Assembly (NCBI RefSeq): GCF_045055655.1
Contig: NZ_JBANFI010000005.1
Location: 1-64,000 of the forward strand
Direction: 5' to 3'
Source: Marinospirillum alkalitolerans
GTDB lineage: Bacteria > Pseudomonadota > Gammaproteobacteria > Pseudomonadales > Halomonadaceae
Length of the DNA stretch: 64,000 nt
Of this stretch, positions 24,634 through 34,266 are shown piece by piece. The number at the start of each line of letters is the position of its first letter. The first letter of the stretch is position 1. The notes beneath the pieces are model-generated. The model was not told where the DNA came from. It ran no database searches and saw only the letters and a list, made by a program, of their open reading frames with translations. Both the position numbers and the translations under genes were made by a program.

Positions 24634-26781
24634 TTAAGCGTAAAAACGCTTGCCTTGGGCGGCCATCTCACGCAGCTTGTCAGTTACGTGGTAAAGCGGG
24701 CCGAGATCTGCCAAGGAATCAGCAAGCTGAACAAAAGCGTCAACACCCATCGCGTCAATGTAACGTAGCGCACCACCGCGGAAGGGAGGGAAGCCGATGC
24801 CGTAGATCAAAGCCATATCCGCTTCTGCTGCGGTTTCGACGATGCCGTCTTCAAGGCAGCGAACGGTCTCCAGGCACAGAGGCACCATCATGCGGGCAAT
24901 AATCTGCTCGTCAGTCAGTTCGCGCTTGTCTTTAATCAGCGGCTCGATTAGGCCATAGGTCGATTCATCGGCGACCTTCTTGGGCTTGCCTTTGCGGTCT
25001 TCTTCATACTTGTAGAAGCCGGTTGCGTTCTTCTGACCCAGACGGCCTGCTTCGTACATGATGTTCAGGACAGTCTTTTCATCACGCTTCATGCGATCAG
25101 GGAAGCCTTCTGCCATCACGTCATTGGCGTGAACTGCGGTGTCCAGACCGACCACGTCGAGCAGGTAAGCTGGGCCCATCGGCCAGCCAAACTTCTCCAT
25201 AACCTTGTCGACTTTTTGGAAGTCTGCGCCATGCTCAACCAGGCCGATAAAGCCACCAAAGTAAGGGAAGAGCACACGGTTGACCAGGAAGCCGGGGCAG
25301 TCATTGACGACGATAGGCGTTTTGCCCATTTGCTTGGCGTAGGTCACCGTCGCGGCAATGGCTTTTTCAGATGATTTTTCGCCACGAATGACTTCAACCA
25401 AAGGCATACGGTGAACAGGGTTAAAGAAGTGCATGCCGCAGAAGTTTTCTGGGCGCTTCAGGTTTTCAGCCAGGCTGGTGATCGAGATGGTTGAGGTGTT
25501 CGAGGTGATGATGGCATCTTCCGCGACCTTGTCTTCCAGCTCAGCCAGAACGGCCGCCTTGATTTTGGGGTTCTCAACAACCGCTTCGACGGTCAGCTCA
25601 ACATCCGCAAAGTCACCATAGGACAGCGTGGGGCGAATACGGCCCAGTGCTTCTGCCATTTGTGCGGGTGTGATTTTTTTGCGCTCAACTTGCTTGCCAA
25701 GCAGCTTGCTGGCTTCTTTCAGGCCCAGTTGCAGTGCCGCTTCATTGATGTCTTTCATCATGATGGGCGTGCCCTTGGAGGCAGACTGGTAGGCGACACC
25801 GCCACCCATGATACCAGCACCCAGTACGGCTGCTTTCTTGACCGCAGAAACCTGCTTCTCATAGGCCGAAGCTTTTTTCTTGATCAGCTGGTCGCTGAGG
25901 AAGAGGCCGACCAGGTTGAAGCACACATCAGTCTTGGCCATTTTAGCGAAGATCTTGGCTTCAATTTCTTGGGCCTTTTCACGACCGGCTGTTGCGCCTT
26001 TTTGAATGGCCTTGATGGCTTCAACAGGTGCTGGGTAGTGAGGGCCAGCTTTACCGGCGACAAAGCCCTTGGCGGTTTCAAACACCATCATCGACTCAAC
26101 AGGGTTCAGGCGCAGAGGTGCTTTTTTCTCAGCACGCTTGGCTTCCCAGTTGATCTTGCCAGCACGAGCTTCAGCGAGCAGATCCAGTGCGGCTTCACGC
26201 AGCAGTGCAGGCGCGACAACGGCATCAACTGCACCTACTTTGAGTGCTGCAGCGGCTTTGTTCTCAGTACCACCGGCAATCCACTCGATCGCGTTATCGG
26301 CACCAATCAGGCGTGGTAGACGAACGCAGCCGCCCCAGCCGGGGATAATGCCGAGTTTGGTTTCAGGCAGGCCGATTTTGGCGCCTTCGGCCATCACACG
26401 GAAGTCCGTGGTCAGCAGCATTTCGCAGCCGCCACCCAGTGCCAAACCGTTGATCGCCGTGACTGTGGGATAGGGCAGATCTTCAATGGTGTTGAAGAGT
26501 TGGTGAACCTTCAGGTTCATCTCAACCAGATAGTCTTCGTCCTTGCCGAAGATACCGTGGAATTCAGTGATATCGGCACCAACAATGAAAACATCCTTGG
26601 CGCTGCTGATCATCAGGCCTTGAATGTCACTTTGGGCTTGCAGGGCTTTGACGGCCTCTTCAAGCTCTAAAATGACGGCGCTGCTCAGCTTGTTGATTGA
26701 CTCGCCTTGCAAGTCAAAAGTCAGTTCTGCATTCCCATCGCCGAGGGCTTGCACCCGAATGGCTTTGCCTTGGTAAATCAT
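24634..26781 (-). CDS. fadB: Fatty oxidation complex alpha subunit FadB
   Basis: A 715-aa multifunctional protein. The N-terminal enoyl-CoA hydratase/isomerase part shows NGLALGGGCEMLLTTDFRV and the Glu of LPETKLGIIPGWGG. The C-terminal 3-hydroxyacyl-CoA dehydrogenase part has the NAD fold VLGAGIMGGGVAYQSASKG and the catalytic His in GMHFFNPVHRMPLVE. It works with FadA in beta-oxidation. A TCAAAC inverted repeat about 100 bp upstream may bind a fatty-acid regulator. Confidence 0.98.
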   Translation of the reverse strand: MIYQGKAIRVQALGDGNAELTFDLQGESINKLSSAVILELEEAVKALQAQSDIQGLMISSAKDVFIVGADITEFHGIFGKDEDYLVEMNLKVHQLFNTIEDLPYPTVTAINGLALGGGCEMLLTTDFRVMAEGAKIGLPETKLGIIPGWGGCVRLPRLIGADNAIEWIAGGTENKAAAALKVGAVDAVVAPALLREAALDLLAEARAGKINWEAKRAEKKAPLRLNPVESMMVFETAKGFVAGKAGPHYPAPVEAIKAIQKGATAGREKAQEIEAKIFAKMAKTDVCFNLVGLFLSDQLIKKKASAYEKQVSAVKKAAVLGAGIMGGGVAYQSASKGTPIMMKDINEAALQLGLKEASKLLGKQVERKKITPAQMAEALGRIRPTLSYGDFADVELTVEAVVENPKIKAAVLAELEDKVAEDAIITSNTSTISITSLAENLKRPENFCGMHFFNPVHRMPLVEVIRGEKSSEKAIAATVTYAKQMGKTPIVVNDCPGFLVNRVLFPYFGGFIGLVEHGADFQKVDKVMEKFGWPMGPAYLLDVVGLDTAVHANDVMAEGFPDRMKRDEKTVLNIMYEAGRLGQKNATGFYKYEEDRKGKPKKVADESTYGLIEPLIKDKRELTDEQIIARMMVPLCLETVRCLEDGIVETAAEADMALIYGIGFPPFRGGALRYIDAMGVDAFVQLADSLADLGPLYHVTDKLREMAAQGKRFYA

Positions 26782-26883
26782 CGTGTGATCTCCAGCTTTT
26801 TGTTGTAAGAAATCTGATCTCAGTTCATCTTCTCAAGAAGAAGGACTGGCTTGTTGATCAGGGGCATCTAAACAGCTTGCGTA

Positions 26884-26912
26884 TCAAACAGTTTTTTCAT
26901 ACAAGTGTTTGA
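26884..26912 (-). promoter_or_regulatory. Candidate operator upstream of fadBA
   Basis: TCAAAC and GTTTGA form an inverted repeat with 17 bp between arms. A CAAGT / ACTTG pair overlaps its right arm. The CAAAC/GTTTG half sites recall PsrA-type TetR regulators of beta-oxidation, but spacing is wider than a standard site, so this is tentative. Confidence 0.35.
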
Positions 26913-26960
26913 ACTTGGCCTTAGAGTCGAACATTCCAGCGAACTTGTCAAGCCAGAATT

Positions 26961-26985
26961 AAAAAAGCCAGCGGCTGAGGCTGGC
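26961..26985 (-). terminator. Terminator of the second chemoreceptor gene
   Basis: GCCAGC / GCTGGC stem with a 7-nt loop, followed by six U on the minus strand, about 50 bp past the stop codon at 27034. Confidence 0.8.
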
Positions 26986-27033
26986 AAAAAAGAGGCGGGT
27001 TTTCAACCCTGTGTGCACTAGGTTGAAAGAGGG

Positions 27034-29193
27034 TTAGCGGCTGTGTTCGCTGACACTAAATTTGCTGACCAGCTGTTGCAGCGCATCGGCAGAATAGCGT
27101 ACCGAATGGGCTGAATGCTGCAGCTCATGCATCACATTGTTCAGCTCTGCTGAGGCGACCTCAACCTGACGCATCGACGAGCCATAGTAGTGGCTGCGTT
27201 CGCTGAGTTGGGTGATGATGCTGAACATCTGCTCAACAGCTTGATGGAGTTCGGTGTTTTCTTGGCTTTGTGTCTCGGTGTCATTGAGGCGCTGATCCAC
27301 CTCCTTGACCCCTTCTTCCATATAAGCCACGGCACTTCGTGTTTCTTGCTGGAGGCCGTGGACGGTTTGCTGGATTTCTGCGGCGGCTTCAGCCGTGCGG
27401 CTGGCTAAAGAGCGCACTTCATCGGCCACCACGGCAAAGCCTCGTCCCGCTTCTCCGGCCCGTGCGGCTTCGATGGCGGCATTCAAAGCCAGCAGGTTGG
27501 TCTGATCGGTGACCTCGGTGATCATATCGACAATCTGGCCGATTTCACCCATCCGGCTATTGAGCTTCTGCACTCGATTGGCTGTGGTATCCACAACTTC
27601 ACGGATTTTGAGTGTACTGCCTTGAGCTGCCTCAAACTGGATACGCGCCTGTTCAACCACATCATCCATCGCCTGCTTCATGGTATGGGCGCTGGCTGAA
27701 GCCTGCTCGATCTCTTGCAACTGTTCCTCAACCAAGCTGAGCATTTTGGTGACCACCTGGCTGACTTCTTGACTGGTGACACTGGCCTCCTGGGTGCGCT
27801 GCAGCAGCTGGTCGTTATTGTGTTTGACATTGCCCGTCGAGTGAATCACGCGGCCAACGATGCCATCTAGGCTGTCCAGAAAACTATTCAGCCAGCGGCC
27901 CATACTGCCACTTTCATCCTGAGCGAGCTTGTTCAGATCCAAGCGTTGGCGCAGGTTGCCCTCCCCTTCGGCTAAGGTCCGAATAATCCGCGTGGTTTCA
28001 CGCATCCGATCTGCAAGGCGTTTGGGGCCAAGCTGAGCAAAAACCCAAGCCGAGATCAGCAGCAGCAAAAAATTCACTGCAAAAAGAGGCAGGGTGCTCA
28101 GTGGGGCAAAGCTATGCAGCAAGGTGGTGGCGGCCAAAAAACCACTGACAGTCAGTAAGTAGGTATTCATCAAGCCAACACTCAGTGAGCGGCGTCGATA
28201 GACTTCTTCAAGATCGCCTTCGCACATCATGCCCCAGCGATCGGGTGAACCGGGGAGCTGGAAGGTCACCCCCTTACCGATGACAGGGATATGGCGATAG
28301 TCTGAATAGCCAGGATAGGTGATGAAAAGATTGCTGCCCTTGGCGATGGTTTCGCGTACACCAGGATGCAGCTGCTTGGTGGCCGGATCGGTAAAGCGCA
28401 GCTCTAATTCAGTATGCTCTTTGACTTTCACTACGCCCCAATCGGTATGGATGCCTTGCTTGAGGTTTTCACCATGTGAAAAGGTGCTGTCCTCAAAGCG
28501 CGAGCGTGATAGGGCTGTGCCTGGCTCTAAGCGTGGATCAAAACGCGACTCCACCATAAAAATATAGTTATCCCCTGATTCGGGATACACATGGCCTGCC
28601 TCGCGTTGAATTAAATCGCCCAGCACATCGTTAGGAATCCGTCCGGCAAGACAAGCGACCACTCGTCCCTGTTGACGAATCGGCTGATAGAACATCAGCG
28701 TGACGGCATCATGAAAGCTGGATGTGGAGGGTCCAAGCGTGAGTGTGACTGGATCGCGATAAGGGCCGTGGAGAAAAGGTTGCTGCAAACCAGCGGCCAG
28801 GGCACGACGCTGTTGTGGATCTTCGAGGCGCTGGCCGATGCGCTGTGATCGAGTGGAGTTCAGTAGCCGGCCCTCGGCATCAACAATAAAGAGCTCGGAA
28901 AAGTCGACCAGATGCTCTTGCTTGCCTTGGAGTAGATCTGGCTGGCTGAGATCATTGCTGAGACCGATGTGATCGGCCAGCTCTTCAAGATAGCGCCATT
29001 GCGTTTGACTCCATTCTTGTAAGAGCTTGACGCGGGTATCGGCAACGCCTTCAAAAATCTGCTCGATCACTGGGTAGATGTCTCGATTCAGATAGCAGCT
29101 CCAACCCAGTGAGAGTTTGCCGTTCTGGCCAAACCAAGGTAGCCAGCGGCGCTCTCGGCGACTGAGGTGCATTTGATCGCTTATTAAGGACAT
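27034..29193 (-). CDS. Chemoreceptor with an N-terminal sensor lacking a first membrane anchor
   Basis: A 719-aa methyl-accepting protein. The start at 29193 (MSLISDQ) is chosen for its GGAGAGAG ribosome site. Residues 1 to about 340 form a sensor region (LGWSCYLNRDIYPVIEQIF... FSELFIVDAEGRLLNSTRSQRIGQRL, Cache-like) with no preceding hydrophobic segment. Two close membrane segments follow (MNTYLLTVSGFLAATTLLHSF and LPLFAVNFLLLLISAWVF), then a HAMP-like linker and the signalling tip DQTNLLALNAAIEAARAGEAGRGFAVVADEVRSLA. The sensor may therefore be cytoplasmic. Ligand unknown. The 288 bp upstream hold three GGTGCAG repeats but no gene. Confidence 0.9.
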   Translation of the reverse strand: MSLISDQMHLSRRERRWLPWFGQNGKLSLGWSCYLNRDIYPVIEQIFEGVADTRVKLLQEWSQTQWRYLEELADHIGLSNDLSQPDLLQGKQEHLVDFSELFIVDAEGRLLNSTRSQRIGQRLEDPQQRRALAAGLQQPFLHGPYRDPVTLTLGPSTSSFHDAVTLMFYQPIRQQGRVVACLAGRIPNDVLGDLIQREAGHVYPESGDNYIFMVESRFDPRLEPGTALSRSRFEDSTFSHGENLKQGIHTDWGVVKVKEHTELELRFTDPATKQLHPGVRETIAKGSNLFITYPGYSDYRHIPVIGKGVTFQLPGSPDRWGMMCEGDLEEVYRRRSLSVGLMNTYLLTVSGFLAATTLLHSFAPLSTLPLFAVNFLLLLISAWVFAQLGPKRLADRMRETTRIIRTLAEGEGNLRQRLDLNKLAQDESGSMGRWLNSFLDSLDGIVGRVIHSTGNVKHNNDQLLQRTQEASVTSQEVSQVVTKMLSLVEEQLQEIEQASASAHTMKQAMDDVVEQARIQFEAAQGSTLKIREVVDTTANRVQKLNSRMGEIGQIVDMITEVTDQTNLLALNAAIEAARAGEAGRGFAVVADEVRSLASRTAEAAAEIQQTVHGLQQETRSAVAYMEEGVKEVDQRLNDTETQSQENTELHQAVEQMFSIITQLSERSHYYGSSMRQVEVASAELNNVMHELQHSAHSVRYSADALQQLVSKFSVSEHSR

Positions 29194-29481
29194 AGTCTCT
29201 CTCCATGGCATAGAAGAAAAAGCAGCGTGAATGATTGTTTTTATCGTATAAGGTGCTGATCCGGGCCTCAGGTCAGCCGCTGTTGCAAGTGATGTTGCAC
29301 TGCAAACAGCAAGATCCATACCATTTTTTTGCGATGAAGTCGCATCAAAGCCAGACCGGACGGTGCAGGAACTTGCCGCTTGTGATAGGGGGTGGTGCAG
29401 TGCTGCATTGTGGTGCAGCTTAGACCTATTGGAGTGATTTTGCCTTATTTTGATGCAAGGCTGATCTGGCGTCCGTGTGTG

Positions 29482-30228
29482 TCAAAGGTCCTGGAATTGA
29501 AAGGACTCTAGTGAGAGGTGGGAGCCTTGCTTGCGAATCAGCCAGCCTTGCTGATCATTCCAGTCGCCAAGCACCCAGCGTTCAGCAGCCTGAGCGGGTT
29601 CAGTGGCGGTCAGCAGAAAGTGATGCACCTGGGGTCGGTGAGTGTGGCCATGAATCATACGCCTGACCTGATGCTCCAGCATCACCTGCTCTACAGCCTG
29701 CTGATTGACATCAATGATGCGCACTGGCTTGGTGCGTGTCTTGCTTTTGCTGGCTTGGCGAGTTGTGCGGCCAATGCGTTGCCGCCAACTGAGGGGGAGG
29801 TTGCGCAGAATGAAGTTGATGACGGGTTGACGAAAAAAGCGCCGCAGGCGCTGGTAGCCAAGATCATCGGTGCAGAGCAGATCACCGTGCTGGAGCAGGA
29901 TCGGGTCTGGACTGTCGGTATCAATCCGCTCCAGATCGCCCAGTAGCTGGCAGCCTGCTAGTGCACAAAAGCGAGAGCCGATTGTGAAATCGCGATTGCC
30001 ATGCATCAGATAAATCTTGGTGCCATGATCGCTGAGGGCTTGCATCGCTGCCGCCAGTTGGTGATGGTAAGGTTCCATACCATCATCCCCAACCCAGACA
30101 TTAAAAAAATCGCCGAGGATGTATAAAGCATCGGCGCACCGTGCCTCGGTGGCCAGAAAACGCAAAAAGCCCTGAGTCATCTCAGGGCGATCTTCTTGCA
30201 GATGCAGATCAGCAATAAAGAGTTGCAT
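29482..30228 (-). CDS. lpxH: UDP-2,3-diacylglucosamine diphosphatase
   Basis: Makes lipid X in lipid A synthesis. A 248-aa calcineurin-like metallophosphatase with ADLHLQ, GDFFNVWVGDD, HGNRDF and HGHTHRP metal motifs. The start at 30228 gives MQLFIADLHL, as in the family; a longer ORF would begin inside ppiB. It lies 13 bp after ppiB and is probably co-transcribed with it. Confidence 0.95.
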   Translation of the reverse strand: MQLFIADLHLQEDRPEMTQGFLRFLATEARCADALYILGDFFNVWVGDDGMEPYHHQLAAAMQALSDHGTKIYLMHGNRDFTIGSRFCALAGCQLLGDLERIDTDSPDPILLQHGDLLCTDDLGYQRLRRFFRQPVINFILRNLPLSWRQRIGRTTRQASKSKTRTKPVRIIDVNQQAVEQVMLEHQVRRMIHGHTHRPQVHHFLLTATEPAQAAERWVLGDWNDQQGWLIRKQGSHLSLESFQFQDL

Positions 30229-30241
30229 GGGCTGATGGGGA

Positions 30242-30760
30242 CTATTCCGCCGCCACGCGCTCAGCACGCTCGATCACGACATTCTCGCGTGGTACATCTT
30301 GATGGCCTTGGCGGTTGCCTGTCGGGACGGCCTTGATGCTCTCGACGACCTCCATGCCTTCAATGACACGACCAAAGACCGCATAGCCCCAACCTTGCAT
30401 GGTTTTGCTGCTGTGGTTCAAGAAGTCGTTATCCTTCACATTGATGAAGAACTGTGCGCTGGCTGAGTGGGGGTCCATAGTCCGCGCCATGGCGATGCTG
30501 CCATTGACATTGCCCAAGCCGTTATCGGCTTCGTTTTCAATGGGGGTTTGCGTCGGCTTTTGGTTGAAGTCTTCATCAAAGCCACCGCCTTGGATCATAA
30601 AGTTGCTGATCACGCGGTGGAAGATGGTGCCGTTATAGTGGCCGTTATCCACATAGCTCAGAAAGTTGGCCACGGTGATGGGGGCTTTTTCAGCGTTCAG
30701 CTCAAGAAGGATCTCGCCGAAATTCGTCACCAGGCGAACTTGTGGTTGGGTTGCAGACAT
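30242..30760 (-). CDS. ppiB: Peptidyl-prolyl cis-trans isomerase B (cyclophilin)
   Basis: A 172-aa cytoplasmic cyclophilin with no signal peptide. The active-site stretch FHRVISNFMIQGGG and SASAQFFINVKDNDFLNH are typical. It is divergent from glnS and upstream of lpxH, an arrangement also found in Pseudomonas. Confidence 0.97.
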   Translation of the reverse strand: MSATQPQVRLVTNFGEILLELNAEKAPITVANFLSYVDNGHYNGTIFHRVISNFMIQGGGFDEDFNQKPTQTPIENEADNGLGNVNGSIAMARTMDPHSASAQFFINVKDNDFLNHSSKTMQGWGYAVFGRVIEGMEVVESIKAVPTGNRQGHQDVPRENVVIERAERVAAE

Positions 30761-30939
30761 GAAGCGGCTCCATTAAAGTCATCTGTTAGGCAAAAAAACC
30801 GCCAACTGAAGGGCTGATCAGGATGCCAGATCAGTGCTTCCTAGTCGAAGGCGGTGCGCTGCCGTATAATACTGATCTTTAGGCTTTTCACCAATAAGCT
30901 TTGACCATCCTTTTACCATCCAGCTAAGAAGCGAGCCCC

Positions 30940-32625
30940 ATGAGCCAGCCAGAAATTACTGCTGCATCTAATTTTATTCGTACGATGATTCACCAGCAGC
31001 GTGAAGCGGGCCAAGCACAAGATATCGTGACCCGTTTTCCTCCTGAACCCAACGGATACCTGCACATCGGCCATGCCAAAAGCATTTGTTTGAACTTTGG
31101 TTTAGCCGAGGAGCTGGGTGGCGCTTGTCATCTGCGTTTTGATGACACCAACCCAGAAAAAGAAAGCCAGGCTTATATTGATGCCATTCAAGAAGATATT
31201 CGCTGGTTAGGCTACCAATGGGCTGGTGAGGTGCGCTTTGCTTCCAACTATTTTGAGCAGCTTTATCAGTGGGCCGTGCATTTAATTCGTGAAGGTTTGG
31301 CCTATGTGTGTGAACTCAATGCTGAACAGATGCGTGAGTATCGCGGCACGCTGACTGAGCCAGGACGCCCTAGCCCCTATCGTGAGCGCTCGGTTGAAGA
31401 GAATCTGGCTGAGTTTGAACAGATGCGTGCGGGTGCTTACCCCAATGGCGCGAAGGTATTGCGTGCCAAAATTGATATGGCCGCCCCGAATATCAATCTG
31501 CGTGATCCCATCTTGTATCGTATTCGTCATGCACATCATCACCAAACTGGGGATCAATGGTGTATTTATCCCAGCTATGATTTTACTCATGGTCAGTCGG
31601 ATGCGATTGAGGGGATTACCCACTCTTTATGTACGCTGGAGTTTGAAGATCATCGCCCCTTGTATGAGTGGTTCCTGCGTCATCTGCCGGTGCCCAGTCA
31701 ACCAGTGCAGACTGAGTTTGCGCGCCTGAATCTGAATTACACCGTCACATCCAAGCGGAAGCTGAAGCTGCTGGTTGATGAAGGGATAGTCGAAGGCTGG
31801 GATGATCCACGCATGCCAACCATTGCCGGTTTACGTCGCCGTGGTTATACCGCCAAATCCTTGCGTGATTTCTGCGACATGATTGGTGTGACCCGCTCTG
31901 GTGGTGTGGTGGATATCAACATGCTTTATTTTGCACTACGCAATGATCTTGAGCATGCAGCCCGCCGTGCGATGGTGGTGTTGAATCCACTCAAAGTGGT
32001 GCTGACCAACTGGAAAGAAGGTGAAGAGGTGGAGTTAAGCTCGCCTCATCACCCAGCGCGAGAAGAGTTGGGCGAGCGTCGTCTGCCTTTTACGCGTGAG
32101 CTTTATATTGACAGTGATGATTTTATGGAAGAGCCACCGAAAAAGTTCTTCCGCCTGGCGCCTGGGCAGGAAGTGCGCCTGCGCAATGCCTGGGTGATCC
32201 GTTGTGATGAAGTGATCAAGAATGCACAGGGCGAGGTAGTCGAGCTGCGCTGCTCTTATGATCCAGATACGCTGGGCAAGAACCCAGAAGGCCGTAAGGT
32301 GAAAGGCGTGATTCACTGGGTCAGTGCTCAGCATGCGATTCCGGCGGAAGTGCGCCTGTATGACAATCTGTTCCAGGTCGAAGCGCCTGATGCGGATAAA
32401 GACACAGATTTTCTTGAGCACTTGAATCCCGACTCCTTGCAGGTTGTTCAGGCCTATTGTGAGCCGAGCTTGGCACTGGCACAGCCAGAAGATCGTTTCC
32501 AGTTTGAGCGGGTAGGCTACTTCTGCGCTGATCGCTATCAGCATCAGCCAGGCGAAAAACTGGTCTTCAACCGCACCGTGGGTTTGAAAGACTCTTGGGC
32601 AAAAATTCAGAAAAAGGGCAGCTAA
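30940..32625 (+). CDS. glnS: Glutaminyl-tRNA synthetase
   Basis: A 561-aa class I synthetase. The HIGH motif is in PPEPNGYLHIGHAKS, the KMSKS equivalent is VTSKRKL, and the C-terminal beta-barrel anticodon domain is complete. It lies 2 bp before cysS. A TATAAT at 30865-30870 could be its -10 box, though the -35 is poor. Confidence 0.98.
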   Translation: MSQPEITAASNFIRTMIHQQREAGQAQDIVTRFPPEPNGYLHIGHAKSICLNFGLAEELGGACHLRFDDTNPEKESQAYIDAIQEDIRWLGYQWAGEVRFASNYFEQLYQWAVHLIREGLAYVCELNAEQMREYRGTLTEPGRPSPYRERSVEENLAEFEQMRAGAYPNGAKVLRAKIDMAAPNINLRDPILYRIRHAHHHQTGDQWCIYPSYDFTHGQSDAIEGITHSLCTLEFEDHRPLYEWFLRHLPVPSQPVQTEFARLNLNYTVTSKRKLKLLVDEGIVEGWDDPRMPTIAGLRRRGYTAKSLRDFCDMIGVTRSGGVVDINMLYFALRNDLEHAARRAMVVLNPLKVVLTNWKEGEEVELSSPHHPAREELGERRLPFTRELYIDSDDFMEEPPKKFFRLAPGQEVRLRNAWVIRCDEVIKNAQGEVVELRCSYDPDTLGKNPEGRKVKGVIHWVSAQHAIPAEVRLYDNLFQVEAPDADKDTDFLEHLNPDSLQVVQAYCEPSLALAQPEDRFQFERVGYFCADRYQHQPGEKLVFNRTVGLKDSWAKIQKKGS

Positions 32626-32627
32626 CC

Positions 32628-34076
32628 ATGGCCGCAAGTTCGCAGCAACAGACGTCGACAGGACAGTCTCTGCCGGAGATTCAGGTTTATAACACCCTGA
32701 CACGCCAGAAAGAGCGCCTGCAACCGATCACCCCCGGGCAGATCAAGATGTATGTGTGTGGCGTGACGGTGTATGACCTCTGCCATATCGGTCATGCGCG
32801 GGTGATGGTGGTGTTTGACATGATCACTCGCTACTTGCGCGAGCGGGGCTATCAAGTCACCTATGTACGCAATATCACCGATATCGACGACAAGATTCTC
32901 AAACGCGCCGATGAGAACAACGAGCCCATCAACCAGCTGACACAGCGGATGATTGAGGCCATGCATGAGGATGAGGCCCGCCTTGGCGTGCTGCGTCCTG
33001 ATGTAGAACCGCGTGCGACAGCCTATATCGATCAGATCATCGCACTGGTGCAGACTCTGGAGCAGAAGGGCTATGCCTATGCGGCTGCCAATGGTGATGT
33101 CTACTATCGCGTGCGCAAGTTTGCTGGTTACGGACAGCTGACGAATCGTCAGTTGGATGAGCTGCAGGCAGGAGCGCGTGTCGAGGTGGATGGTTTTAAA
33201 GAAGATCCGCTTGATTTTGTCTTGTGGAAGGCTGCCAAAGAAGGCGAGATCAGCTGGCCTTCACCCTGGGGTGAAGGGCGCCCTGGTTGGCATATCGAGT
33301 GCTCGGCCATGTCGACCTGCTGCCTAGGCAATACCTTTGATATTCATGGTGGTGGTCCTGATCTGCCTTTCCCGCATCATGAAAATGAAATCGCACAAAG
33401 CGAGGCCGCCACAGGGCAGAAGTATGTCAATACCTGGATGCATGCTGGCGCGGTGCGGGTGGATCAAGAGAAGATGTCTAAATCCTTAGGCAACTTCTTT
33501 ACGATCCGTGATGTGCTTGAGCAGCATGATGCTGAGGTGATCCGTTATCTGCTGTTGGCAAGCCATTATCGTTCAGCGATTAACTATGCAGAAAGTGCGC
33601 TGCATGAGGCGCGCAAAGGCCTTGAGCGCTTCTATACCGCGTTGAATCATATTGCACCCGTCAGCGATGCTGAGCAGGTGGCACAGGCCGGTGATTGGCG
33701 TGCGCGCTTTATGCAGGTGATGGATGATGACTTCAATACACCTGAGGCGCTGGCGGTGCTCTTTGATCTGACACGGGCCTTGAACCGCGCCCTTGAAGCC
33801 GAAGAGATGCTGCTGGCCTCGGCGCTGGCAGCGGAGCTACGCGATCTGGGTGGTATTCTGGGCTTGCTGCAACAGGAGCCACAGGCCTTTTTACAGGGTG
33901 GGCAAACAGCGCAAAGCTCCGTCAATCCCGATGTGATCGAGACGTTGATCGAGAAGCGTCTGATGGCCAAGCAAGAGCGAGATTTTGCTGAGGCGGATCG
34001 TATTCGCGATGAACTGGCGGCTCAGGGTGTGATTCTCAAAGACACCAAAGATGGCACCAGCTGGACGCGTGCTTAA
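32628..34076 (+). CDS. cysS: Cysteinyl-tRNA synthetase
   Basis: A 482-aa class I synthetase. Zinc/HIGH region VCGVTVYDLCHIGHARV, zinc ligands in GWHIECSAMS and HHENEIAQ, and KMSKSLGN are all present. The start at 32628 follows an AAGGGCAG ribosome site; an in-frame upstream start lies inside glnS. A Ser/Gln-rich N-terminal extension of about 18 residues precedes the core. Confidence 0.98.
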   Translation: MAASSQQQTSTGQSLPEIQVYNTLTRQKERLQPITPGQIKMYVCGVTVYDLCHIGHARVMVVFDMITRYLRERGYQVTYVRNITDIDDKILKRADENNEPINQLTQRMIEAMHEDEARLGVLRPDVEPRATAYIDQIIALVQTLEQKGYAYAAANGDVYYRVRKFAGYGQLTNRQLDELQAGARVEVDGFKEDPLDFVLWKAAKEGEISWPSPWGEGRPGWHIECSAMSTCCLGNTFDIHGGGPDLPFPHHENEIAQSEAATGQKYVNTWMHAGAVRVDQEKMSKSLGNFFTIRDVLEQHDAEVIRYLLLASHYRSAINYAESALHEARKGLERFYTALNHIAPVSDAEQVAQAGDWRARFMQVMDDDFNTPEALAVLFDLTRALNRALEAEEMLLASALAAELRDLGGILGLLQQEPQAFLQGGQTAQSSVNPDVIETLIEKRLMAKQERDFAEADRIRDELAAQGVILKDTKDGTSWTRA

Positions 34077-34100
34077 GCATTAAAAAACTGAGTATGAAAA

Positions 34101-34137
34101 AAAGGCGAGATGAGAGTGATCATGTCGCCTTTTTTTA
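34101..34137 (+). terminator. Terminator after cysS
   Basis: An 11-bp stem (AGGCGAGATGA / TCATGTCGCCT, one mismatch) followed by seven T, about 25 bp after the cysS stop. Confidence 0.9.
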
Positions 34138-34266
34138 TGCTAAATAGAGAGGCTGAAGTTGAGTCTTTTACTTGGGATTAGTTTTTGCCTGCGGCTTTAG
34201 CGGGGCTGTCCACCCATCAGCCGCTGAGGTTGCAGTGAAGATGGAAGATTGATTATGGAGAAGAAT

